IMG/VR virus record: IMGVR_UViG_3300030107_000983
Coordinates: 1 to 39,655 of that record
Direction: 5' to 3' (one strand)
Length of the DNA stretch: 39,655 nucleotides
DNA from: a virus
Shown one piece after another: positions 26,504-34,036 of this stretch. Numbering within the stretch: the stretch's first letter is position 1; every line of letters begins with the position of its first letter. A model generated the notes under the pieces. The model saw only the letters and a program-made list of their open reading frames with translations. It had not been told where the DNA came from and searched no databases. The position numbers and the translations under genes were made by a program.

Positions 26504-27085
26504 ATGGCAAAAAGAGGAACTATTGATGATTTTAAGGCAAATGTCTCGTCGGACTTTGCCCGTCCTAATTTATTCCAAGTTGACTTAGCATTCCCTGCGG
26601 ATATTGCTGCAACAGCTGACTTGATCAACCTAGGTAAGTTCACTGTTCGCGCAGCAAACCTACCATCTTCACAGATTGGTGTAATTGAAGTACCATTCAG
26701 AGGAAGAACATTAAAGATTGCTGGAGACAGAACATTTGAACCTTGGACAATTACTGTAATGAATGACAGTAAGTTTGGTCTAAGAACTGCATTTGAACTG
26801 TGGGCATCTTCAATTCAGGCATACAACGAGAACTTTACATCGTCTGCTGGTCTTGGTGATCGCAATGATAGTTCTGGTTACTTCTCTGATATGAAGGTTC
26901 ATCAACTCTCCCGTGACCTGAAAGCAGGTAAGAATCCTAAGATATTAAAATCTTATAAATTCTATAACGTATTCCCAAGCAACATTGCTGCTATTGATTT
27001 GGATTATGGTAACAATGATGCTGTTGAAGAGTTTACTGTAGAGATGCAAGTTCAATACTGGACTCCAGATAAGGCTGCTGACTAA
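26504..27085 (+). CDS. gp19: Tail tube protein gp19
   Basis: A 193-residue homologue of T4 gp19 (163 residues), the subunit of the inner tail tube through which DNA passes. Diagnostic segments are SSDFARPNLFQVDL (T4 SGDFARPNLFQVEI), LKIAGDRTFEPWTITVMND (T4 INVAGDRTFDDWTVTVMND), a FYNVFPSNIAAIDLDYGNND block (T4 GLWPTNVGELQLDWDSNN), and the C-terminal EFTVEMQVQYW. Extra residues sit in the middle loop. It lies alone between the gp18 terminator and a late box before gp20. Confidence 0.95.
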   Translation: MAKRGTIDDFKANVSSDFARPNLFQVDLAFPADIAATADLINLGKFTVRAANLPSSQIGVIEVPFRGRTLKIAGDRTFEPWTITVMNDSKFGLRTAFELWASSIQAYNENFTSSAGLGDRNDSSGYFSDMKVHQLSRDLKAGKNPKILKSYKFYNVFPSNIAAIDLDYGNNDAVEEFTVEMQVQYWTPDKAAD

Positions 27086-27089
27086 GTAC

Positions 27090-27096
27090 CTAAATA
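27090..27096 (+). promoter_or_regulatory. Probable late promoter box (CTAAATA) for gp20
   Basis: CCTAAATAAC lies in the 36-base gap between gp19 and gp20, 25 bases before the portal start. Confidence 0.5.
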
Positions 27097-27121
27097 ACAC
27101 AGGAACAATACTTTTTAAATA

Positions 27122-28744
27122 ATGGCAAATCAGCTCTTTGGATTTTCACTAGAGAGAGCGAAGAAGGTTCCAAAGGGGCCTTCTTTTGTTCAAAAGGATA
27201 GCTTAGATGGTTCGCAACCCGTAGTTGGTGGCGGATACTATGGCTATTCTGTTGATTTTGATGGGCAGATTCGGAATGAATATGAACTCATTACTCGTTA
27301 TAGAGAAATGGTTCTGCAACCAGAATGTGACAGTGCAGTAGATGATGTTGTCAACGAGACTATATGTGGTAACTTTGATGATGTTCCTATTGATGTTGAA
27401 CTATCAAATTTAAAACAATCTGACAAGATTAAGAAGTTAATTAGAGAAGAGTTTCAAGAGATACTCAGACTTCTTGATTTTGAGAACAGATCATATGAGA
27501 TCTTTCGCCGCTGGTATGTGGACGGAAGACTTTTTTATCACAAAGTAATTGACCCCAAGAATCCTAAAGGGGGTATGATAGAATTACGTTATATTGATCC
27601 ACGTAAGATACGGAAGGTCACTGAATATGAAGCAAAGCGTCCTGAGCAATTGCAAGGGATGGATCTTAATACTCAGTTGACACAGAAGAGTGCAGATTAT
27701 TTTCTGTATAATCCAAAAGGTTTAAGAAATTCCACGAATCAGGGAATGAAAATTGCACCTGATTCTATAACTTATTGTCATTCTGGAATACAGGATCTCA
27801 ATAAGAACATGGTGTTATCACACCTACACAAGGCAATTAAAGCAGTTAACCAACTGCGAATGATTGAAGACTCTCTTGTTATCTACCGTTTATCAAGAGC
27901 ACCAGAAAGAAGAATTTTCTATATTGATGTTGGTAATCTACCTAAGAATAAGGCAGAGCAATACCTCCGTGAGGTAATGGGTCGTTACAGAAACAAACTT
28001 GTATACGATGCAAACACAGGTGAGATAAAGGATGACAAGAAATTCATGTCTATGCTAGAGGACTTCTGGCTACCAAGACGTGAAGGTGGTAGAGGAACTG
28101 AAATTTCTACACTACCAGGTGGTCAAAACCTTGGTGAACTAGAAGACGTTAAGTACTTCCAGAAGAAGCTATATAAATCATTGAACGTTCCTAACTCAAG
28201 ATTAGAGACAGAGACTACATTTAACATTGGACGTGCGGCAGAAATCACACGTGATGAGGTTAAATTCCAGAAGTTTGTCGCACGTTTGCGTAAACGTTTT
28301 GGAGAATTATTTGTAGATCTTCTTAAGACTCAATTAATTCTTAAGGGTATTTGTTCCATTGAAGAATGGGATGATATGAAAGAGCATATTCAGTTTGATT
28401 ATATCGCTGATAACTATTTCACTGAACTTAAGGATATTGAAATCCGCAACGAAAGGATGAATGAGGTTGCTCAAATGGATCCTTACGTTGGTAAATACTT
28501 CTCTGCAGAATACATACGTAGACAAGTTCTTAAACAATCTGATACTGAGATCAAAGAGATTGATGAACAGATTGAGCAAGAAATTTCAGACGGAACCATT
28601 ATGGATCCTGCTGATGTTCAAGCAATGGAACTTGGTATGATGCCTGGACAAGAGGGAATGGAAGGAGATCCTGCACAAGGAGGAGCACCCCAAGACCCAA
28701 AGTCAGCAATTGATCCCGCAGATCTTAAGCGCGGAGAGTTCTAA
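27122..28744 (+). CDS. gp20: Portal vertex protein gp20
   Basis: A 540-residue portal protein (T4 gp20: 524). The dodecameric portal forms the DNA entry pore at one capsid vertex and nucleates head assembly. Typical segments are LITRYREMVLQPECDSAVDD, VNETI, RRWYVDGRLFYHKVI, LRYIDPRKIRKV, RMIEDSLVIYRLSRAPERRI and FYIDVGNLPKNKAEQYL, leading to the LPGGQNLGELEDVKYFQKKL clip/wing region. The C-terminus is an acidic, Gly/Met/Pro-rich tail. It precedes the prohead core and protease genes as in T4. Confidence 0.96.
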   Translation: MANQLFGFSLERAKKVPKGPSFVQKDSLDGSQPVVGGGYYGYSVDFDGQIRNEYELITRYREMVLQPECDSAVDDVVNETICGNFDDVPIDVELSNLKQSDKIKKLIREEFQEILRLLDFENRSYEIFRRWYVDGRLFYHKVIDPKNPKGGMIELRYIDPRKIRKVTEYEAKRPEQLQGMDLNTQLTQKSADYFLYNPKGLRNSTNQGMKIAPDSITYCHSGIQDLNKNMVLSHLHKAIKAVNQLRMIEDSLVIYRLSRAPERRIFYIDVGNLPKNKAEQYLREVMGRYRNKLVYDANTGEIKDDKKFMSMLEDFWLPRREGGRGTEISTLPGGQNLGELEDVKYFQKKLYKSLNVPNSRLETETTFNIGRAAEITRDEVKFQKFVARLRKRFGELFVDLLKTQLILKGICSIEEWDDMKEHIQFDYIADNYFTELKDIEIRNERMNEVAQMDPYVGKYFSAEYIRRQVLKQSDTEIKEIDEQIEQEISDGTIMDPADVQAMELGMMPGQEGMEGDPAQGGAPQDPKSAIDPADLKRGEF

Positions 28745-28756
28745 ATAATAAATAAA
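28741..28756 (+). promoter_or_regulatory. Possible late promoter (CTAAATAATAAATAAA) before gp67-like gene
   Basis: Overlapping CTAAATAA and TAATAAATA elements that include the gp20 stop codon, 18-30 bases upstream of the next start. Confidence 0.4.
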
Positions 28757-28773
28757 TATGATGGGAGTATATT

Positions 28774-29127
28774 ATGCCTAGCGAAGTATCACAACAAATC
28801 GTCAACCATATCTTTTCTGACGAAAAAGCAAAAGCAATTGATGCAACAAATGATGCATTAGCTGCACAAGCCTATGATAGAATTCAAGCAACAAAGATTG
28901 AATTTGCAAAAGAGTGGGGGTTTGATCCTGATGATACAGGACAAGCTGTTGCTGATGAAATTGCTGATAAAGTTTTTGATGGTCAAGAACCACCAGAACT
29001 AGCACCTACTGCAGGTGAACTTGCAAATCAGGAAGCTGAACAAGAAGTTGAGCAACCAGAAGCAAGTACTGAAACTCCTGATGAAGACCAAACCGTAGAG
29101 GAACCAACAGATGAGACTGATAGCTGA
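28774..29127 (+). CDS. gp67: Acidic prohead core protein, gp67-like
   Basis: A 117-residue protein between the portal and the prohead protease, the position of T4 gene 67 (with 68) encoding small prohead core components that are cleaved during maturation. The N-terminal half is helical (DEKAKAIDATNDALAAQAYD ... IEFAKEWGF), similar in style to the Ala-rich helix of T4 gp67; the C-terminal half is almost all Glu, Asp, Thr and Pro. T4 gp67 is about 80 residues with a similarly acidic tail. Identity rests on position and composition more than on sequence. It overlaps the gp21 start by 17 bases. Confidence 0.7.
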   Translation: MPSEVSQQIVNHIFSDEKAKAIDATNDALAAQAYDRIQATKIEFAKEWGFDPDDTGQAVADEIADKVFDGQEPPELAPTAGELANQEAEQEVEQPEASTETPDEDQTVEEPTDETDS

Positions 29128-29755
29128 AGAAATAACTCAGGTAGAATTTCTAACTGAGGAGAAGAACGGTAAAAAGTCACACTTTATTGAAGGTGTCTTC
29201 TTACAGTCGGAAATCGAAAACCGTAATGGTCGTAGATATCCATTAGCGACACTTCAGAAAGAAGTAAAAAACTATTCTGAAAATCATATCATGAAAGGAC
29301 GTGCTCTTGGGGAACTTGGTCATCCCGAAGGACCATCTATCAATCTTGATAGAGTCTCTCATAAAATTGAATCGCTGAAAGAGCATGGTAATAATTTCAT
29401 AGGTCGTGCCAAGATTCTTGACACACCAATGGGACAAATTGCCAAAAACCTTCTTGATGAAGGTGTAAAACTGGGTGTTTCATCCAGAGGTATGGGGTCA
29501 CTACGTAAGGAAGGCAACTGTAATGTTGTTTGTGATGACTTTATGCTGGCCACTGCTGCTGATATTGTAGCAGATCCTTCAGCTCCTGACGCTTTTGTGG
29601 ATGGAATTATGGAAGGAAAAGAATGGGTTTGGGATAATGGCATACTAAAAGAGTCTGCTGTTGCTCAAATCAAACAACAAATTGATCAAGCTACCCTTAT
29701 AAACATGCAAGAACGGAAGGTTTCCGCATTCAGTAAGTTTTTAAGAAGTTTGTAA
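29111..29755 (+). CDS. gp21: Prohead core scaffold protease gp21
   Basis: A 214-residue T4 gp21 homologue (peptidase family S77/U9). It is part of the prohead core and, when activated, cleaves scaffold, core and capsid proteins. The expected catalytic features are visible: His71 in GELGHPEG and a Ser in KLGVSSRGMGS (Ser124/Ser125). The N-terminal part has IENRNGRRYPLATLQKEV, typical of the family. The start lies 17 bases inside the preceding gp67-like gene, suggesting coupled translation. Confidence 0.93.
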   Translation: MRLIAEEITQVEFLTEEKNGKKSHFIEGVFLQSEIENRNGRRYPLATLQKEVKNYSENHIMKGRALGELGHPEGPSINLDRVSHKIESLKEHGNNFIGRAKILDTPMGQIAKNLLDEGVKLGVSSRGMGSLRKEGNCNVVCDDFMLATAADIVADPSAPDAFVDGIMEGKEWVWDNGILKESAVAQIKQQIDQATLINMQERKVSAFSKFLRSL

Positions 29756-29757
29756 TT

Positions 29758-29765
29758 TATAAATA
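29758..29765 (+). promoter_or_regulatory. T4-type late promoter box TATAAATA
   Basis: Exact late box starting 3 bases after the gp21 stop and 38 bases upstream of the gp22 ATG, likely driving gp22 and gp23. Confidence 0.8.
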
Positions 29766-29803
29766 AACATAGACAAACGCAATGCATATTGGAGTTAAAA
29801 GAA

Positions 29804-30883
29804 ATGTCTGAGACACTCGATAAAGAGCTTGATAACATGGAACCTGTGACCGAAGACGCAGCTACTGGTGTTGCCGCTATTAAAAAAGGCGCAAAACCTG
29901 GTGAAAAGATTGATACTTCTGGGGGAAAATTCAACGCTATTGGCGGAAGCGATAGTAAGGGTAATCCCGAAGGAACTGCTAATCTTGGAGCAGCAGCCGC
30001 TGGCTCTACACCCGTAGAAGGAGATAAGTCAATTAAGACGAAACCCTCCGACGCAAGCACAGGAAACGTATCAGCTCCCCTGTCAGGCAAAATCTTTGAC
30101 GACGTAGAGAAGAAAGATGAAGAAACAATCTCGGAAGACGAGTCTACTGAAGAAACCAAGTACGACTTTACTGAGGATGTTGACGCTCTTGTCTCTGGTG
30201 AAGAACTCTCAGAAGAGTTCAGAGTAAAAGCCGCAACAATCTTTGAAGCAGCAGTAACCAATAAGGTTAATACTGAAGTCAAAGCAATCCAAGAAGCGTT
30301 TGAAGAATCTCTCACCGAAGAGGTAGAGAAGATTAAAACAGAATTGTCTGAAAAAGTTGACGACTATCTATCTTATGCTGCACAACAGTGGTTAGAGGAA
30401 AATGCCCTCGCTGTTGAGCACGGTATTAAGACTGAGATGGCTGAGTCGTTCTTTAACGGACTTAAAGAACTCTTCGTGGAACATAACTTTACTGTTCCTG
30501 AAGAAAAATTCAACCTGCTAGATGGTATGGCAGGTGAGCTTGATGAGATGGAGACAAAACTCAATGAGCAGATCGACGCTAACGTATCCTTGAATAGGAG
30601 AGTTGGTGAATTTAGAAAAATGGAAATTGTGAACGAATGCGCTGCTGGACTAGCTGAAACCCAAAAGGAGAAGTTAGAGAAATTAGCAGAGGGAGTTGAG
30701 TTTGAGACTGAAGAAGATTTTCGCAAGAAAGTCGAGACTATCAAGGAATCATATTTCACTAGGAAGGCTGAAACTGCAGCAGCAGTAGAACCCACCGAAG
30801 AAAGTTCTGCTCCTTTGGTAGAAAGCACAACAAGCGGTACCATGTCTAAGTACGTGGATCAAATTGCTCGTTGGTCCAAATAA
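29804..30883 (+). CDS. gp22: Prohead scaffold core protein gp22
   Basis: A 359-residue scaffold protein at the T4 gene 22 position between the protease and the capsid gene. It is very acidic and largely helical (EEVEKIKTELSEKVDDYLSY, KLFVE/FKLF-type segments, DGMAGELDEMETKLNEQIDA), as expected of the prohead core that gp21 later degrades. I chose ATG 29804, which has GGAG 9 bases upstream at 29791-29794; an in-frame TTG at 29789 would place the Shine-Dalgarno inside the gene. The C-terminus MSKYVDQIARWSK resembles conserved gp22 ends. The first ~110 residues are low-complexity Gly/Ala/Ser/Glu. Confidence 0.88.
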   Translation: MSETLDKELDNMEPVTEDAATGVAAIKKGAKPGEKIDTSGGKFNAIGGSDSKGNPEGTANLGAAAAGSTPVEGDKSIKTKPSDASTGNVSAPLSGKIFDDVEKKDEETISEDESTEETKYDFTEDVDALVSGEELSEEFRVKAATIFEAAVTNKVNTEVKAIQEAFEESLTEEVEKIKTELSEKVDDYLSYAAQQWLEENALAVEHGIKTEMAESFFNGLKELFVEHNFTVPEEKFNLLDGMAGELDEMETKLNEQIDANVSLNRRVGEFRKMEIVNECAAGLAETQKEKLEKLAEGVEFETEEDFRKKVETIKESYFTRKAETAAAVEPTEESSAPLVESTTSGTMSKYVDQIARWSK

Positions 30884-30917
30884 TTAAATTTTAAACACTA
30901 CTTTAATCGGAGACAAA

Positions 30918-32315
30918 ATGTCACTACAACAACTCCAAGAAAAGTGGGCTCCCGTTCTGAATCACGAAGCTCTTCCAGAGATCGAAGATTCATATAAGAA
31001 AGGCGTAGTTGCACAACTTCTTGAAAACCAAGAAATTGCCCTCAAAGAAGAAGGACAAATTCTTACAGAAACATTACAAACTGCTGGCACAGGCGGTTAT
31101 GGTGGCGGAGCAACCGCTACTGGTCCTGTTGCTGGTTTCGACCCAGTTCTAATTAGCTTGATTCGCCGTTCAATGCCTAAGCTTATTGCTTATGACATTG
31201 CTGGTGTTCAGCCAATGACTGGTCCTACAGGTCTTATCTTTGCGATGAGAACTAACTACAACGAGACTCGTGACGCTACCTCTGGTAACTTCAGAGAGGC
31301 ATTCTTCAACGAGCCTAACGCTGGTTTCTCTGGTGGTGCTGGAACAGGTCTTGCTAACTATGACCCAACAGCTTCCTCTAGTGCAGTTAACGATGCAGAA
31401 GGTGCTAACCCTGGACTTCTCAATGATTCCCCTGCTGGAACATATGAGCAGACTGGTGATGCTACTGGAATGGCAACAGCAACTGCTGAAGCATTAGATG
31501 ATTCATCTGCTTCAACAGCCTTCCGTGAGATGGGTTTCTCCATTGAGAAGGTAACTGTTACTGCTAAGTCACGTGCTCTAAAAGCCGAGTACAGTATTGA
31601 GCTTGCTCAGGACTTGAAAGCAATTCATGGTCTTGATGCCGAGCAGGAATTATCTAACATTCTGTCAACTGAAATACTCGCTGAAATCAACCGTGAAGTT
31701 GTAAGAACTATCTACGTTAACGCTGTTGCTGGTGCTCAGAACAACACTGCTAACGGTGGTATATTTGACTTAGACGTTGACTCTAATGGTAGGTGGTCTG
31801 TTGAGAAATTCAAGGGACTTCTATTCCAGATAGAAAGAGATGCTAACGCTATCGGGCAGCAAACTCGTCGCGGGAAGGGCAACATTTTGATCTGCTCTGC
31901 AGACGTTGCTTCTGCTCTAGGCATGGCTGGCGTTCTTGATTACGCTCCTGCTCTTAATGGAAACAATAGCTTGACAGCCGTTGATGACACTTCCAGCACA
32001 TTCGTTGGAACTCTAAACGGACGCATCAAGGTTTATGTTGATCCTTACTCTGCAAACGTAGCTGACAAGCACTTCTACGTTGCTGGTTACAAAGGAACAA
32101 GCGCATATGACGCTGGACTGTTCTACTGTCCTTATGTTCCATTGCAGCAAGTCAGAGCAATCAACCCTAACACCTTCCAACCAAAAATTGGCTTCAAGAC
32201 TCGTTACGGAATGGTTTCTAACCCATTCGCACAGGGTCTTACCCAAGGAAGTGGTGCTCTTACTGCTAACAGCAATAAGTACTACAGACGTGTTCAGGTT
32301 GCTAACCTCATGTAA
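30918..32315 (+). CDS. gp23: Major capsid protein gp23
   Basis: A 465-residue T4 gp23 homologue (T4: 521), the hexameric HK97-fold capsid subunit. Recognisable parts are EKWAPVLNHEALPEIEDSYK at the N-terminus, then LIRRSMPKLIAYDIAGVQPM and TGPTGLIFAMRTNY, the MGFSIEKVTVTAKSRALKAE and YSIELAQDLKAIHGLDAE blocks, and a C-terminal RAINPNTFQPKIGFKTRYGM. The first ~55 residues should be a delta domain removed by gp21; LTE at residues 49-51 is a candidate (L/I)-x-E cleavage site. A GGAG Shine-Dalgarno lies upstream. No gp24 vertex gene follows, as is usual in cyanophages. Confidence 0.97.
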   Translation: MSLQQLQEKWAPVLNHEALPEIEDSYKKGVVAQLLENQEIALKEEGQILTETLQTAGTGGYGGGATATGPVAGFDPVLISLIRRSMPKLIAYDIAGVQPMTGPTGLIFAMRTNYNETRDATSGNFREAFFNEPNAGFSGGAGTGLANYDPTASSSAVNDAEGANPGLLNDSPAGTYEQTGDATGMATATAEALDDSSASTAFREMGFSIEKVTVTAKSRALKAEYSIELAQDLKAIHGLDAEQELSNILSTEILAEINREVVRTIYVNAVAGAQNNTANGGIFDLDVDSNGRWSVEKFKGLLFQIERDANAIGQQTRRGKGNILICSADVASALGMAGVLDYAPALNGNNSLTAVDDTSSTFVGTLNGRIKVYVDPYSANVADKHFYVAGYKGTSAYDAGLFYCPYVPLQQVRAINPNTFQPKIGFKTRYGMVSNPFAQGLTQGSGALTANSNKYYRRVQVANLM

Positions 32316-32339
32316 TTCAGGTAATAAACATATTACTTC

Positions 32340-32367
32340 AAAGAGACCCGAAAGGGTCTCTTTTTTT
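32340..32367 (+). terminator. Strong intrinsic terminator after gp23
   Basis: Perfect stem AAAGAGACCC / GGGTCTCTTT with a GAAA tetraloop (32350-32353), continuing into a T run to 32367. It lies 24 bases after the capsid stop. Confidence 0.95.
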
Positions 32368-32368
32368 G

Positions 32369-32376
32369 TATAAATA
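32369..32376 (+). promoter_or_regulatory. T4-type late promoter box TATAAATA
   Basis: Exact late box immediately after the gp23 terminator and 20 bases before the synthetase-like gene. It is the only obvious promoter for that gene and the tRNA. Confidence 0.8.
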
Positions 32377-32396
32377 AACCAGTTTGCGAAGAAATA

Positions 32397-33194
32397 ATGA
32401 CAAGTTTGATTGACCCAAAAGAATTTACGGATGCAGTGACCGAGTTACGGTCATTTTTTTTGTCTAAAAATTTCTATGAGGTGCATACTCAAAACCGTCT
32501 AAGTATACTTGCTGCTTGTGAAGATCCTGAAACTGTAGCAAGTTATGAGTATGGTGGTAATATATGGCCACTACCTCAGACAGGTCAGATGTGGCTTGAA
32601 CATGAATTACTTTCCAACCCTTCAGCAGAAGGGTTTTTCTGTGTCTCCACATCATATAGAGCAGAACCTAATCCTGTTCCAGGTAGACATGAGACTATCT
32701 TTCCCATGTTTGAGTTTGAAATGAAGGGAGGTGTTAAAGAACTTCAAGACATGGAGTGGGAGTTATGTGAATGGTTAGGTATACCATTAGATAAATCTAA
32801 TATTAAAACTTATGCTGAATGGGGTGATAAGTTTAATACAAAAGAACTTGATCACGACCATGAGAAAAAGATTCGTCGTGGAATGATTACTGAATTCCCT
32901 GAGTGGACATCACCTTTCTGGAATATGTCTAGGAATAATGATGGAACCAGTAGGAAAATTGATGTTATCTTAGGTGGCATGGAAACTATCGGTAGTGCTG
33001 AAAGGAGTACCGATAAGGATCAAATGCGTGATACATTCTACACTATATCAAATGGAGAGTATGCTCAACTTATTATTGATAAGTTTGGTAGAAGTAGAGT
33101 GGAGAAAGAACTAGAAGATTTTCTCTCCTTTGATTTCTTCCCTAGAAGTGGTGGTGGAATCGGAATCACTCGTCTCATCTCAGCCCTTAAATAA
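32397..33194 (+). CDS. Stand-alone class II aminoacyl-tRNA-synthetase-like core (Asn/Asp-RS or AsnA type)
   Basis: A 265-residue protein with a class II synthetase catalytic fold. Motif 1-like LRSFFLSKNFYEVHTQ (residues 17-32) is followed by LPQTGQMWLEHELL (59-72, like the L-x-QS-x-Q-L segment of Asp/Asn enzymes), motif 2 STSYRAEPNPVPGRHETIFP leading to MFEFE (84-108; Arg88, Glu90), and motif 3 GGGIGITRL (252-260; Arg259). GGMETIGSAERSTD (193-206) resembles the Asn/Asp amino-acid pocket region. Ordinary AsnRS and AspRS also have an OB-fold anticodon-binding domain; it is absent here. Asparagine synthetase A shares this core and a similar GGGIGxxRL motif, so ligation to a non-tRNA substrate is possible. 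A tRNA gene follows 9 bases downstream, favouring a tRNA role. Promoter at 32369; a terminator-like hairpin lies within the first codons. Confidence 0.85.
   Translation: MTSLIDPKEFTDAVTELRSFFLSKNFYEVHTQNRLSILAACEDPETVASYEYGGNIWPLPQTGQMWLEHELLSNPSAEGFFCVSTSYRAEPNPVPGRHETIFPMFEFEMKGGVKELQDMEWELCEWLGIPLDKSNIKTYAEWGDKFNTKELDHDHEKKIRRGMITEFPEWTSPFWNMSRNNDGTSRKIDVILGGMETIGSAERSTDKDQMRDTFYTISNGEYAQLIIDKFGRSRVEKELEDFLSFDFFPRSGGGIGITRLISALK
32435..32461 (+). terminator. Terminator-like hairpin inside the synthetase-like gene
   Basis: Perfect TGACCG (32437-32442) / CGGTCA (32448-32453) stem with loop AGTTA, extendable by G-T and A-T pairs, followed by eight consecutive T (32454-32461). It has the form of an intrinsic terminator but lies in codons 13-22. 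Translation through it would disrupt the hairpin, so it could act as an attenuator or polarity site. Confidence 0.6.
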
Positions 33195-33199
33195 GGGCT
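33182..33199 (+). promoter_or_regulatory. Inverted repeat over the synthetase stop codon
   Basis: AGCCCTTA / TAAGGGCT with a 2-base centre (AA); as RNA probably a 7-bp stem with a 4-base loop. It contains the stop codon (33192-33194) and ends 4 bases before the tRNA. No T tract follows, so RNA processing or weak termination is possible. Confidence 0.55.
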
Positions 33200-33203
33200 T
33201 CCT

Positions 33204-33289
33204 TGTGAGGTGACGAAATTGGTAAACGTGTCAGGTTGTTTCCCTGATGTTCCTGGCGGGACTTGTAGGTTCGACTCCTACCCTCACAG
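33204..33289 (+). tRNA. tRNA with long variable arm and GUU (Asn) anticodon
   Basis: An 86-base cloverleaf. Acceptor TGTGAGG (33204-33210) pairs fully with CCTCACA (33282-33288); discriminator G73 at 33289; no encoded CCA. D stem ACG/CGT (33213-33215, 33227-33229) with Leu-like loop AAATTGGTAAA; anticodon stem TCAGG/CCTGA with loop TTGTTTC and anticodon GTT at 33238-33240; long variable arm GTTCC-TGGC-GGGAC; T arm GTAGG-TTCGACT-CCTAC. The long arm and D loop are like tRNA-Leu, while GUU, U1-A72 and G73 are features of tRNA-Asn. Base 37 is T, where a purine is usual. The tRNA fold is convincing; its amino acid is uncertain. Confidence 0.85.
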
Positions 33290-33311
33290 TTTAAATAACT
33301 ATATATCATAC

Positions 33312-33318
33312 CTAAATA
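33312..33318 (+). promoter_or_regulatory. Probable late promoter box (CTAAATA) for gp3
   Basis: CCTAAATACT lies between the tRNA and gp3, 23 bases before the start codon. A second AT-rich TTAAATAA element at 33291-33298 is weaker. Confidence 0.5.
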
Positions 33319-33341
33319 CTATTGGACAGTAATAGATATAA

Positions 33342-33890
33342 ATGGCTAACTGGTATCAAGACCAATTAACGAATAAAAACTTTCTTTCTCCTATAGGTTT
33401 TATGTTCCTATTAGATAAGGCAAGGAAGACTTCGTTTTTATGTCAGAGAGCAACCCTTCCTACTATGACGTTGGGTGATGTTAATATTCCTACTCGTGGT
33501 TTGGTTCCAATTCCTGTAGAAGGAAATATGAGATATACTGATCTTACTATTGACTTCTTAGTTGATGAAGATCTTAGTAATTACATGGAACTTCATAATT
33601 GGATGAGAGCATTGGGAACTCCATCTGATGTAGGAGAAAGAGCAGACTGGTATCAAGCAAATAGAAATACACCAGGAGAAGATGTCAGATTTTCCGATGC
33701 GACCTTACAAGTATTGAACAACAATAATATAGCTAACTTTGATGTTGTATTTAAATCAGTCTTTCCTATAGAATTAAGTTCCTTACCATTTGACGTGACG
33801 GCAGGGGATAATAACTTTATGGTAGCAACAGCTACGTTCCAATATATACTATACGAAGTCCGTAACGTTAACACAGCAACAAGACGATGA
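33342..33890 (+). CDS. gp3: Tail terminator/tail completion protein gp3
   Basis: A 182-residue protein at the position of gp3 in T4-like cyanophage genomes (after the capsid gene, before uvsY/uvsW). T4 gp3 is 176 residues and caps the tail tube at the head-proximal end. The sequence fits: SFLCQRATLPTMTLGDVNIP, YTDLTIDFLVDEDLSNYMEL followed by HNWMRALG, FSDATLQVLNN and FKSVFPIELSSLPFD. These tube-like beta features are shared by tail terminators and some baseplate tube proteins, so a related tail-tube cap is the main alternative. Its stop overlaps the next small gene by ATGA. Confidence 0.82.
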   Translation: MANWYQDQLTNKNFLSPIGFMFLLDKARKTSFLCQRATLPTMTLGDVNIPTRGLVPIPVEGNMRYTDLTIDFLVDEDLSNYMELHNWMRALGTPSDVGERADWYQANRNTPGEDVRFSDATLQVLNNNNIANFDVVFKSVFPIELSSLPFDVTAGDNNFMVATATFQYILYEVRNVNTATRR

Positions 33891-34036
33891 AACTAGCAAA
33901 AAAATATTTTGATAAAGTAGTTGAATGGGATAAAAATCTCATCAAGAAATGCCAAGACAAATGGGGTATAACAGACTATCAAGTGGTCTGTCTCTCGTTT
34001 GCTAAAGGCTTTGTCATAGGAGCCATCCTACTTTAG
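33887..34036 (+). CDS. Small membrane protein (49 aa) after gp3
   Basis: A short gene starting in an ATGA overlap with gp3 and stopping at TAG 34034-34036. The N-terminal ~30 residues are charged and amphipathic (KYFDKVVEWDKNLIKKCQDK), the last ~19 hydrophobic (YQVVCLSFAKGFVIGAILL), suggesting a C-terminal membrane anchor. Its coupling to gp3 and directly following promoter support it being real. Function unknown; holin-like or membrane-targeting roles are conceivable but unproven. Confidence 0.65.
   Translation: MKLAKKYFDKVVEWDKNLIKKCQDKWGITDYQVVCLSFAKGFVIGAILL

Noticed and set aside
29789-29803. TTG start for gp22
   Set aside because: The Shine-Dalgarno GGAG lies at 29791-29794, inside that extension, at a normal distance from ATG 29804.
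33204-33289. Plain tRNA-Leu call for the tRNA
   Set aside because: The body is Leu-like, but the anticodon loop TTGTTTC flanked by a perfect five-pair stem gives GTT. No shift of the loop yields a Leu anticodon, and no intron is visible at the anticodon.
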